Below are positions 1-7,081 of a stretch of DNA of 7,481 bases, piece after piece. The notes under the pieces were generated by a model. It was given only the letters and a program-made list of their open reading frames with translations. It was not told where the DNA came from and did not search any database. The stretch covers positions 1 through 7,481 of the forward strand of contig JADJNU010000013.1 of the NCBI GenBank assembly GCA_016714165.1. The letters are read 5' to 3'. The first letter of the stretch is position 1. Each line of letters begins with the position of its first letter. Source of the DNA: Bdellovibrionales bacterium. GTDB lineage: Bacteria; Bdellovibrionota; Bdellovibrionia; Bdellovibrionales; UBA1609. The position numbers and the translations under genes were made by a program.

Positions 1-147
1 CTAAGTCTTTGTTTGATGGAGATTCCCGCGATAACTCAACAGCTGTTTGACGGACAGGGGTCAGTACCCTCAGTGATCGAGATCTTAGCGTGCGCATTAA
101 TCTGAATTTGTCTGCAAAGCTATTTTAGACAATTTGACAAGAAAATA
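1..147. other. left flank, no gene supported
   Basis: Nothing convincing is encoded here. On the + strand, frame 1 is open from the window edge to a TGA at 103-105 and could be the tail of a gene that begins outside the window. Frame 3 is open only to a stop near 48-50. Neither tail has a recognisable motif, and the frame-1 tail would cross the candidate transposon edge at 57. A minus-strand reading frame at 97-288 has no ribosome binding site and no family resemblance. Confidence 0.3.
57..64 (+). repeat. candidate left terminal motif of transposon, GGGGTCAG
   Basis: GGGGTCAG at 57-64 is repeated as an exact inverted copy (CTGACCCC) at 3219-3226, on the far side of the three transposition genes. 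Both copies point inward, as terminal inverted repeats should. The match does not extend past 8 bp, and the outer bases show no obvious target-site duplication. It may therefore be a transposase-binding core and not the exact end. Confidence 0.35.
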
Positions 148-167
148 CCGGGTCAGAATTGACCCGG
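148..167. repeat. 8-bp perfect inverted repeat, CCGGGTCA / TGACCCGG
   Basis: CCGGGTCA at 148-155 and its exact reverse complement at 160-167 are separated by only GAAT. The half-site contains the GGGTCA core also found at the candidate transposon edges and at 811-820. It lies 91 bp before the first gene of the element. It could be a transposase or repressor binding site, or part of a complex transposon end. No T-run follows, so a terminator is unlikely. Confidence 0.55.
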
Positions 168-258
168 GACCTGATTCAATATTGATCTCTGTCTTGAAAA
201 AAAGAAGCTGAGGTGAATCACGGGCAGAGCTATCATAGTTTGGGCGACTCTCAAAGCG

Positions 259-759
259 ATGGATGAATCTGTTGCTAAAAAAGTTCAAAAAGACTGCCGT
301 TGTGGGTGCGGGGGTCGGCTTTATAGAGCTGATTTTCCTCGGAAAGTACGGGGGGTTGAGGCCGACACCCTTGAAGAGACCCGTATCAGTTTTCGCTGTG
401 CGGATTGCAGAAAAAGATTAACCCCTATTTCGGCAAGGTTTCTGTGGCGTAAGGTCTACGCTCTGTTGGCGGTAGCGATGAATTTTGAATTCTCTGGGTT
501 CATTCCTTCTTCAGCCAGGCAAACTATTCAGCGTTGGCATAAATTCTGGGAGTTAGTTTTAAATCAACAGGGTTCGTTTATGTCCCTGACCAGGGGTCTG
601 CTTCAGGTTGAATTTGAGTATTCTCTGCCATCCTTGGTGAAATGCTTTGCAAGCCAATGCCCAAGCCAGTTTGCTAGGTTTATGAATTTACTGGGATGTG
701 AGAATAAAATGATGACCGAATTTTTCCGCCACAGGATGCCCTTAGACAAAGATCCATGA
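259..759 (+). CDS. transposon-associated zinc-finger-like protein (DUF6431-like)
   Basis: This 166-residue protein has cysteines at about 13, 15, 17, 47 and 50. That arrangement resembles a compact zinc-binding module, followed by a basic stretch ending RFLWRKVY near residues 60-67. It matches my memory of small proteins encoded next to rve/IS481-type transposases with ExeA-like ATPases (DUF6431-type). Those share a CGGRL..ADYPRK.RG opening and an R.TP.S.RFLGRKVY motif. A segment near residues 83-97 (SARQTIQRWHKFW) looks helix-turn-helix-like. The role is unproven; DNA binding or help to the transposase is an inference. The ATG at 259 is the first ATG after an in-frame TAG at 235-237, but no clear Shine-Dalgarno sequence precedes it. 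The frame appears uninterrupted, unlike those of its downstream partners. The transposase gene begins 82 nt after its stop. Confidence 0.75.
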   Translation: MDESVAKKVQKDCRCGCGGRLYRADFPRKVRGVEADTLEETRISFRCADCRKRLTPISARFLWRKVYALLAVAMNFEFSGFIPSSARQTIQRWHKFWELVLNQQGSFMSLTRGLLQVEFEYSLPSLVKCFASQCPSQFARFMNLLGCENKMMTEFFRHRMPLDKDP

Positions 760-810
760 TGGCCGGTAGAGCTTTTTTCTAAGAATTGATCAAACCGATG
801 AGTGAAAAGT

Positions 811-820
811 CGGGTCAATT
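811..820 (+). repeat. internal copy of CGGGTCAATT motif upstream of transposase
   Basis: CGGGTCAATT at 811-820 is an exact inverted copy of AATTGACCCG at 157-166, in the left inverted repeat. It sits 10 bp before the transposase ribosome binding site. If the motif is a transposase or accessory-protein site, this position would suit autoregulation of the transposase and ATPase genes. A 10-bp match can also arise by chance, so the role is an inference. Confidence 0.35.
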
Positions 821-830
821 TAAACGAAAA

Positions 831-836
831 AGGAGG
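831..836 (+). promoter_or_regulatory. ribosome binding site of transposase gene
   Basis: AGGAGG at 831-836 lies 5 nt before the ATG at 842. It is close to the ideal Shine-Dalgarno sequence and fixes the transposase start. Confidence 0.8.
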
Positions 837-841
837 GAAGT

Positions 842-2243
842 ATGTCAATTCATCAAAAAACGGCAGAGCTCCGTTTTGCAGTCATCGGGGAACTTTTGAA
901 TTCACCGGTAGCCAAGGGGGAGCTCTGTTTGAAGCTGAAAGTATTGAGTGAGAAGCTTTGGAAAGATCCCAGAACTGGGACTCCAAAGAAATATGGTTAT
1001 GCCACAGTCGAGAGATGGTATTACAAAGCGAAGAGAAGTCCGAATCCGTATGATGCTCTCATGTTAAAAAAAGAAGTGATGATGGTCGAATTCAAATTTT
1101 TGATGAAAAGACTAAGACATTTTTCGAGGATCAATACCAGAGGCACCCACGTTGGACAGTAAAGCTTCATCATGACAATTTGGTCGCCTGGCGGCCGTCT
1201 GAAAAAGTCCCCTGCTACAGTTCGACGAGAAGACTCTTTGCTCAGCAAGGGTGGCATCGAAATCGAACGGTGGTGACCAAGGAGAAAAGATCCTACGAAG
1301 TTCCCTTTGCAGGGGGTCTGTGGCATCTTGACTTTCATCATGCTCGTAGAATGGTCCTGATGCCCAATGGACAGCGAGTGGTCCCTATTTGCTTGGCCAT
1401 TATGGACGACTGCACTCGCCTGTGTTGCCATATTCAGTGGTTTATCCATGAGACAGCAGAGACTTTGAGCCATGGCTTTATGCAAGCTCTCCTGAAGCGA
1501 GGTCTTCCGAGGGCTTTGATGAGCGACAATGGTGCGGCCATGGTGAGTGCCGAGTTCACCCAGGGGCTTATGCGGTTAAGTATTCAACATGATCTCACGA
1601 TGCCCTATAGCCCTATCAAAATGGTAAACAGGAGTCATTTTGGGGCAATCTTGAGGGGCGGCTCATGGCCCTGCTTGAAAATGATAAGACGTTGACTCTC
1701 GAGAAGCTCAACCATTTGACCGGGATCTGGATCGAGCAAGAATACAATTCGAATGTCCATTCGGAGCTCAAGCAAAGCCCAGTCAATAAATGGCTTGAGT
1801 CCGAAAAAGTAACCAGACCCAGTCCATCCTTGACAGTGCTCAGACAATGTTTTCGTCGCGAAATCGTACGGCGGGTGCGGCGAAGTGATGCCACTTTTAC
1901 GATTGATGCAAAAAGGTTTGAGATTCTTCCTCTGGTCTATCGAGGCCTACGAAAAATCCATATTCATTATGCAAAGTGGGACTTTACCAATGTTGATATT
2001 GTTGATCCAAAGACAAAGGTCATTCTCACCCCAGCTTATCCAATTGATCTCAAACAAAATTCTGACAGAAAAAGACAGGTCATCTCTGAAATGAAGAAGG
2101 ATGACTCTCACGACATTCCCCCTCTCTTGCAAAAGATGATGAGTGAATTTGCTATGACCGGCATTCCTCCCGCATACATTCCTCTCAGTGAAACTCAGAA
2201 TGACAGCGGCCACACAAATTCCAATAAAGAGAAAACACAATGA
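842..2243 (+). pseudogene. DDE transposase (rve, Mu-type C-terminus), two frame breaks
   Basis: This gene would encode the catalytic transposase, about 467 residues when rejoined. It is read in three pieces: 842 to about 1072, about 1072-1614, and about 1614-2243. The N-terminal piece has an IS481-like helix-turn-helix region with a TVERWYYKA motif. The core carries the full DDE triad: D in WHLDFHHA (near residue 164), D in MSDNGAAM (near 229), and E in GKQESFWGNLEGRL (near 264). The last two are exactly 35 residues apart, the classic D-35-E spacing. The C-terminal piece has the Mu/rve-type beta-barrel signature (FEILPLVYRG...YAKWD...VDIVDP). The first break falls at an A7 run (1066-1072) and might be a programmed -1 site. 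The second, near 1614, looks like loss of one T: CCTATCAAAATGG stands where CCTTATCAAAATGG would read PYQNG. The stop overlaps the ATPase ATG by 4 nt, implying translational coupling. Confidence 0.9.
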
Positions 2244-3072
2244 ATGAAATTCAGATGTTTTATGGACTTAAATGGAATCCCTTCACACCAGAGATTCCTC
2301 TCGATGGTATTGTCTCAAATGATCAATGGGATCAGTTTTTTTGGCGAGTTGAGAGTCTCATTCTCGATGGCGGGTTTGCTATGATCACCGGCGAGTCTGG
2401 TCTCGGCAAGTCGGTGACTTTGAGGGCCCTGTCTGACCGAATCTCAAAAATAAAAAGAGGTACAACTTCAAGAGCTCTCCGCCCTCAAAGTGGTCTCAAT
2501 GACTTTTACAGAGAGCTCGGGTCCCTTTTGGTCTCGATGTGCGCACCAGTAACAGATACCGAGGTCATACTTCACTCAGAGAGAAATGGCAAAACCACAT
2601 TGATACGGCCCTCTTTCGTCCCGTCCTGGTTATTGACGAGGCTCAGGAAATGCAAATTGCGACAATGTCGGAACTCAGGCTTCTCACCAGCAAAAAGTTT
2701 GATTCTCAAATACTTCTCACTGTGATTTTGGCAGGTGACCAGAGGCTTCCCGCAAAATTGCAGGAAGAAAGCCTTCTGCCTTTGGCTACAAGAATACGCA
2801 CCAGAATTAATCTCGACCCCTTAGCCAAGAGCAATCTGGTGAAGTTGCTTAACGGAGTCATGACCAATGCCGGCCGCCCGGACCTCATGACCGAAGAACT
2901 CATCAGCTCGCTTGTTGAGCATTGTCTGCAAAATCCAAGAATCATGATGAATCTAGCCAGTGAAATCTTGGCTCTGGGCTTACGAAAAAAAGCAAAACAA
3001 CTCGGTGTTGAGCTTTTTTTCGAGCTCTTTCCACCCATCACAAAAACCAAACAAAAATCTCTCAAAAATTAA
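2240..3072 (+). pseudogene. ExeA/TniB-like AAA+ ATPase of transposon, one frame break
   Basis: In relatives this protein is the ATP-dependent partner of the DDE transposase and is thought to control target choice or assembly of the transposition complex. The rejoined product is about 277 residues. It opens with an ExeA-family N-terminus (FYGLKWNPFTPEIP). The Walker A motif GESGLGKS is at residues 51-58 and the Walker B motif VLVIDEAQEM follows the break. A SELRLL segment and a VILAGD sensor-like strand come later. Frame 2 runs from the ATG at 2240 and loses the family pattern after RELGSLL. The pattern resumes in frame 1 as GLDVRTSNRYRG. The break is at the T4 run 2526-2529 and equals loss of one T (GSLFGLDV restored). 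The family usually has one uninterrupted gene, so this is an inactivating indel or a read error. The start overlaps the transposase stop as ATGA. Confidence 0.9.
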
Positions 3073-3134
3073 GCGTCACTCAGGGGGATAGGGCTCTGCA
3101 GAAGTGCAACCCGAGCACCTGATGATGGTCGGAG

Positions 3135-3161
3135 AAAAAGGAGCCGCATGGATGCGGCTCC
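3135..3161 (-). terminator. intrinsic terminator on minus strand
   Basis: GGAGCCGCAT at 3140-3149 pairs perfectly with ATGCGGCTCC at 3152-3161, a 10-bp GC-rich stem. Read on the minus strand, the stem is followed directly by TTTTT (A-run 3135-3139). On the plus strand no T-run follows, so it should stop only minus-strand transcription. It is about 150 nt past the stop of the minus-strand gene at 3314. It would also shield the transposon genes from antisense transcription. Confidence 0.7.
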
Positions 3162-3178
3162 GGCTCCCTTCACTCTAA

Positions 3179-3204
3179 GTTGGGACACAACAAATAATCC
3201 CAAC
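3179..3204. repeat. inverted repeat GTTGGGA-N12-TCCCAAC
   Basis: Perfect 7-bp arms lie at 3179-3185 and 3198-3204 with an AT-rich 12-nt spacer. The same arm sequence forms the inverted repeat at 3923-3940, on the other side of the minus-strand gene. Its function is unknown. Confidence 0.45.
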
Positions 3205-3218
3205 GCCGTCACTTTTCT

Positions 3219-3226
3219 CTGACCCC
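3219..3226 (-). repeat. candidate right terminal motif of transposon, CTGACCCC
   Basis: This is the exact inverted partner of GGGGTCAG at 57-64. It is placed 147 nt after the ATPase stop. No target duplication is visible beside it, so the exact element boundary remains open. Confidence 0.35.
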
Positions 3227-3313
3227 GAATGCGAAAAACTTATTCCGCATAGTGTCGCCCGGGCCGATCCTTCCTTGAGCCACTAAAACAATGATGACTT
3301 ATCCATCATTTAA

Positions 3314-3810
3314 CTAGCTCTGTGTACCCTCCAATAAATACTTCCTCAAATAGAAGTACGGCGAAGTCATGTCCAATGGCTCATTAACAATTTGCTGATT
3401 GCTCAACTGTTTAAGTCGAATTGAATTCTCTTCGAAACTGCACAAAACCAAACAATCTGATGCAAGATCGTCGTCACAAAAACTCATTATGAAATTCATC
3501 AGTTCGACCACTCGAGTAAGTTCTTCTGACTTCACTAAAAATTCACTTTTAACGTTTTCAACTAGTGCGCATAGTTTGGGACCATATCGCTTGCCTTCAG
3601 TAATGTTTAGTCTCCCCGAAACGATTGCATATACTTCTCTGGGTTGAGTTTGGACGGATGATCCACAGAGAAGCAACATTGCATCCATCTCAGTTTGACG
3701 CATATCTGCTCTGCGTGGTCAAAAACCTCCTGACATTCACCTTCCAAATCATCGAGCAATTCATTCGACTCCCAGTTTTCAGATTCCTCAAAATTAAGTT
3801 CTTCTAACAT
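3314..3810 (-). pseudogene. unknown acidic protein, probably one frameshifted gene
   Basis: I do not recognise this protein. The first piece (3607-3810, 67 residues) starts at an ATG with a good ribosome binding site and is strongly acidic (MLEELNFEESENWESNELLDD). The second piece (3314-3703, 129 residues) is in another frame, overlaps the first by 97 nt and has only a weak upstream purine stretch. A -1 shift near 3703 would join them into about 165 residues (DHAEQ followed by RQTEMDAMLLLCGSS). Two separate overlapping genes remain possible, because both frames look protein-like across the overlap. No signal peptide or membrane segment is evident; the second half is probably helical. It diverges from the decayed gene at 3957, so the two may form a functional pair. 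The minus-strand terminator at 3135-3161 would end its transcript. Confidence 0.55.
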
Positions 3811-3817
3811 TGTATAC

Positions 3818-3827
3818 CTTCTTTCTG
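3818..3827 (-). promoter_or_regulatory. ribosome binding site of acidic-protein gene
   Basis: On the minus strand, AGAAAGAAGG ends 7 nt before the ATG at 3810. This selects MLEEL as the start over an in-frame ATG at 3864, which lies inside a candidate operator. Confidence 0.65.
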
Positions 3828-3863
3828 GAACTTTACCGATTTCCAATCTCATATACATCCGCA

Positions 3864-3903
3864 TCGGACAATTTTTTGTAGGAAACGCCCTATAAATGTC
3901 CGA
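3864..3903. promoter_or_regulatory. candidate operator, TCGGACA-N26-TGTCCGA
   Basis: TCGGACA at 3864-3870 is repeated as an exact inverted copy at 3897-3903, in the 146-bp spacer between two divergent genes. The right arm directly adjoins TATAAA at 3891-3896, which could be a plus-strand -10 element, although no good -35 stands at the right distance. Arms 33 bp apart (about three helical turns) could seat a regulator in phase on one DNA face. Whether it is bound by anything is an inference. Confidence 0.4.
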
Positions 3904-3922
3904 ATCACCTGCCGTTCCTCAT

Positions 3923-3940
3923 GTTGGGAACAATCCCAAC
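3923..3940. promoter_or_regulatory. short palindrome GTTGGGA-N4-TCCCAAC before plus-strand gene
   Basis: Perfect 7-bp arms lie at 3923-3929 and 3934-3940 around ACAA, ending 7 nt before the ribosome binding site at 3948. It could be an operator or an RNA hairpin in the leader. No T-run follows, so it is not an intrinsic terminator. The same arms occur at 3179-3204. Confidence 0.45.
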
Positions 3941-3947
3941 TAACAAC

Positions 3948-3953
3948 GGAGGA
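3948..3953 (+). promoter_or_regulatory. ribosome binding site of decayed plus-strand gene
   Basis: GGAGGA at 3948-3953 stands 3 nt before the ATG at 3957. Its strength argues that a real gene began here even though the frame is now broken within a few bases. Confidence 0.65.
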
Positions 3954-3956
3954 AAT

Positions 3957-5032
3957 ATGAAAACTGAAACCTTTAGAAAGTGCGGAAAGCGTGGGGATCG
4001 TGGAAACCACAATTCACACCATCCACATCTATGAATAGAACAAAAACGAAGAACGACCACTTGGTGATGTCTTGGACAAAACGGTTCATGCCAGAATGGA
4101 TCATGTATTCTCTCTTATCCACGAACTCAAAAACCAAAGGTGAGTTTGAGTCTGACGAGAGTTAGCTCGTCAGCTATTCCAAGAAAATTTCATATCTGCC
4201 TGCAAAAAGAGCCAAAGAAAAAGATCAAAACGAGTATGCAGCTTTCTCATTTTTGATGACCAGTATCCACTAGACAATCGTGAGTTTTACTTTGGAGGCT
4301 CCATTTGTCAGCAGATTTACCCTAAAGCCAATCCACATACAGATAGCAGAAGACATACGTTTTGGTCTGCAAGCTATAATCCTTGGCCAAGCATATCTCA
4401 GGAAAACTCGCAGAACGCCTTGCTCCTTCGACTTTCCATGTATGGAAGAATAGAAAAGGTAAAGTTCACATCGACAAAACATCAGAGACAGTCAGATTTT
4501 TAATTTTGAGAAAGAAGCATTCTTAAAATCTGCACTTCACGAAGTGGCGATTTACGATCGACCTGTTTTACCAAATCAAGACGGGATGGCATGACCACGA
4601 CCCAAACCGATTGCAAGAAGACTTATGCGGCAGAACTCACCCGCTACTACGACAGATGAGGCATTGCTCAAAAGTTTTATTGACGATTTAAAGTCAACCT
4701 TCGCATGGGATCATGATTCAAATTCATTCGTGAATTACTCGCGGGTACCTGATCCAGCCAATGCTGCTCACCTAGCTCCAGGACAACTCCCAGGTTACTT
4801 ATTTTAGGACCCAAAAATCAGGCAAAACTGTTTGTCAGAGGGCTTGTTAATATCTCTACAGCAGACGTGGACAATCCACTGTTAAAGTAGCAAAGCTACC
4901 GACGGGACCCTATGAGGTCGGAGTATTTTTAGGTAATGCGGCTGGCTCGATTTTCTTGTGTTTGACGAAGTTAAGAATGCGACGGATGAAGAACTAAAAG
5001 CTTTGGACTCCTTAAACGTGTCTCTCCGGTGA
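3957..5032 (+). pseudogene. unrecognised protein, heavily decayed (about 358 residues when rejoined)
   Basis: No single frame spans this region, but protein-like stretches chain end to end on the + strand. From the ATG, one extra A in the run after it moves reading to the frame from 3961, which runs to 4143 with one TAG at 4036-4038 (includes NEERPLGDVLDKTVHARMDH). Short shifts near 4135 and 4159 lead to 4159-4503 (includes CSFLIFDDQYPLDNREFYFGG). An extra T near 4496-4500 leads to 4502-4807, with one TGA at 4592-4594 (includes LKSFIDDLKSTFAWDHD). Shifts near 4792, 4881 and 4951 then give LLILGPKNQAKLFVRGLVN, LPTGPYEVGVFLGNAAGSI and FLVFDEVKNATDEELKALDS, ending at the TGA at 5030-5032. I recognise no family, signal peptide or membrane helix. 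The consistent chaining and the good ribosome binding site argue for a former single gene, paired divergently with the gene at 3314-3810. Two adjacent decayed genes cannot be excluded. Confidence 0.6.
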
Positions 5033-5097
5033 GGTTGCGTGACAAAATATTTGGATTTACCTTACTGTAGGTTTAAGCTGCGAGAGGTGCCTCTATG

Positions 5098-6705
5098 TCA
5101 AAGGCTAGCAAGTGTCAGTTGATAGTTCCAGGGCAGCCAGTCTTCAGGGTGGACGCGGACCTGGGCAGCATATTTTTGGATAGCAACAAGATATTCAAAA
5201 GGATTTCTGCCGGCAAACGAGCAGTTTCAATCAAACTCATAAGTATATCACCTATCCAAGCGCCAGCTTCTGTTTTGTAAAACATTGATCCCTTGCGACG
5301 AAGGACGCATTTTTTAACCAGCCGCTCCACCTCAGCATTTGAAAGTGAGGCCCCAGCTATTCGAAGAAAAGCGGTCAGTCCATTCCAATGTTTAAGAAAA
5401 TAGGCAATGGCATTTCCGAGTTCGCTATTGGGCTCAACCTCTATTTTCGATTTTATCTTCCATCCAACTATTTAGCCTATTCATGATTTCTAGGGAATGC
5501 TCTTGATGATAGAGAAGTCTATCTAAAGGCAGGAGCCCTTTGGCATCAGCATCATTCTTATAAACTTTGCCAAGTTCTTTGATTACATGCTGACAGTCTA
5601 TTGGAAAAGCTTCGAGCAGCTCATGAAAATTCCTTCGACCATGGTCAAGACAGAGGCTTTTGATCACAAGATCCATAAATTCATGAGAGAAATTATTTGC
5701 CGACGCGTCAGACATTTGGACTACTTTTGGGGAGGCTGGGTCTCTCTGTTTGAGTAGGTCCCCTATATTTTCACCTGCATGATTCCTGCCTGTAATAAAC
5801 AAGGCAATTTTATTCTCTCCAGAATGGGCTATAATCGCAGACGTTTGCATTCCTTTGCGTTCTGAGTCTGAGAGATTTTTATTTTCCTTCATCAATGAAA
5901 GGACTGGCATCGGAGTATCATCAAAGCCCTGCTTCTCGGCTGAGGCAGCCAATGTCGTCATGTACTTCACGATAGGGGCTCCACAGTTTGCCACTTTTTC
6001 GGACATGTCGAATTGAGTCGCGTCAGGGACAGGACTTCCCAAGTTCTTTTGCAAAGTCTCCAGGCGGTGAAAAGGGACCCCTGTGCCGTAGTTCAGCTGG
6101 GCCACCATGGCATTTGCAGTGATATGATTGCGATCGGGGCCGGCCTCTGCCGGCAGGGGCGCAGTAAAAAACTCGAGACAACTAGAACATCGAAGCTGCT
6201 CAAGTTCATAGACTTTTGCACAGAGCGGAGCTTGGCCAAATATCCGAAGAGTTGCACCAAACCCATATGGGTACAAAGAAGCCAGATTACAAGAAGGACA
6301 CTGATCTTGAGCGGCAAGTGTTGGATGAGTCACTCGGATTCGCTCAGCTGACTCATATTGAGCTTGGCCATTCTTACCATGACCCTTGCTCTTTGGCTTA
6401 ACAGGGCCCTCTTGTTTATTGCCAGATTGGCCGTTCATTGGTGGCTCATCTTTATTATTATCTTTTTTAGACTTTTCTGTCTTCGAACCGAAAAATAAGC
6501 GAAGAAGTTTTTTAATTGAAAGCCTCTTGCTCTCAAGCTGTCGATTTATCCAAAGAAATGATACAAGCACTTTAACGACAATCTCTTTGGATTGTGGAGT
6601 CAGTGAGTTTGCTTGAATCTCTGCGATTAGTTTATTGAGATGGCTCTCACTTATTTCAATTCGAGAGGGCTCTTGATCTTGGTGTGCATTCATAGTGGTG
6701 CACAC
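5098..6705 (-). pseudogene. tnpC: IS66-family transposase TnpC, C-terminal part frame-broken
   Basis: This is the catalytic transposase of the IS66 element, about 531-535 residues when rejoined. The first 423 residues (5434-6705) are in frame. They contain the IS66 N-terminal motif LLRLFFGSKTEK (near 67-78), a zinc-finger pair CPSC (136-139) and CSSC (173-176), the first catalytic D in FDDTP (near 262), the second in QMSDA (333), and the conserved HGRRNF (355-360). A TGA at 5434-5436 stops this frame because of one extra G at 5438-5439. The next frame continues with EPNSELGNAIAYFLKHW and carries the catalytic E in VERLVKK (near 460) and GSMFYKT. One missing base near 5211 then shifts reading to NPFEYLVAIQKY and the usual WLPWNY ending, stopping at 5098. 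The start may be GTG at 6705 or ATG at 6693; neither has a clear ribosome binding site. Confidence 0.93.
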
Positions 6706-6730
6706 ACTAGACTCATGAATAAATTTTATG

Positions 6731-7081
6731 TCAACTGACTTTTTTCCAAGCCAACGCCATACGACTATTCAGTGGATCACCATTGTACAGAAGAACTCCT
6801 ATTTCTTGAGCAGTCAGTTGACTCGCGCTTTCTTGATTCTTCGGCCAATATTTGAAACGACCTTGGGACAATCTCTTCTGGCATAGCCAGAACCCTTGCC
6901 CGTCATAAACCAAAACTTTAACTGCTGTGGCTCGGCGATTACGGAATAAAAAAACAGCTCCGGAAAAAGGATCCAGATCAAAATGACGACGGCAAAGTCC
7001 AGACAAACCATCAATGCCATTTCGAAAGTCAATGTGCTGGGAATAGAGGCGAACCTTCATCTGGGGTGTCATTGTGATCAC
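6731..7081 (-). CDS. tnpB: IS66 accessory protein TnpB
   Basis: This 116-residue protein is the conserved small second protein of IS66 elements, needed for transposition with TnpC in studied members, although its biochemical role is unclear. The family hallmarks are plain: FRNGIDGLSGLCR (19-31), DPFSGAVFLFRNRR (37-50), YDGQGFWLCQKRLS (59-72) and a following GRFKYWP. Length is normal and the frame is intact. As given, it starts at GTG 7081, making a 4-nt GTGA overlap with the tnpA stop, which suggests translational coupling. ATG at 7072 is an alternative start. Its stop is 25 or 37 nt before the two possible tnpC starts. Confidence 0.95.
   Translation of the reverse strand: MITMTPQMKVRLYSQHIDFRNGIDGLSGLCRRHFDLDPFSGAVFLFRNRRATAVKVLVYDGQGFWLCQKRLSQGRFKYWPKNQESASQLTAQEIGVLLYNGDPLNSRMALAWKKVS

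Larger units (their letters stand above)
57..3226 (+). mobile_element. DDE transposase / AAA+ ATPase transposon, degenerate
   Basis: The cargo order on the + strand is a cysteine-rich small protein, a DDE transposase with a Mu-type C-terminal domain, and an ExeA/TniB-like AAA+ ATPase. The pairing of an rve-fold transposase with an AAA+ partner is typical of the IS21, Tn7/Tn5053 and Mu group of replicative or target-selecting elements. The small zinc-finger-like protein upstream is a familiar companion of one IS481/rve subgroup (recalled from memory). The borders are provisional and set by the inverted GGGGTCAG copies at 57-64 and 3219-3226. The transposase and the ATPase are both frame-disrupted, so as read the element is not autonomous unless a frameshift is programmed or the breaks are read errors. 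Confidence 0.7.

Noticed and set aside
97..288. Minus-strand open frame of 63 residues
   Set aside because: No ribosome binding site, no recognisable motif, and it overlaps the left inverted repeat and the start of the zinc-finger-like gene.
1021..1485. Minus-strand open frame of 154 residues
   Set aside because: It is antisense to the transposase catalytic core, whose conserved D residues are clearly encoded on the plus strand.
2706..3065. Minus-strand open frame of 119 residues
   Set aside because: It is antisense to the C-terminal half of the AAA+ ATPase and has no independent support.
4270..4482. Minus-strand open frame of 70 residues in the decayed region
   Set aside because: The plus strand across the same bases gives a longer protein-like stretch (4159-4503) that chains with its neighbours; the minus frame has no ribosome binding site.
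5033..5097. Possible IS66 terminal inverted repeat next to the tnpC stop
   Set aside because: Only a weak GGTTT-like match to the 35 nt upstream of tnpA was found, too little to call an end.
6013..6401. Plus-strand open frames opposite tnpC
   Set aside because: They are shadows of the IS66 transposase, whose zinc-finger and DDE motifs fix the coding strand.
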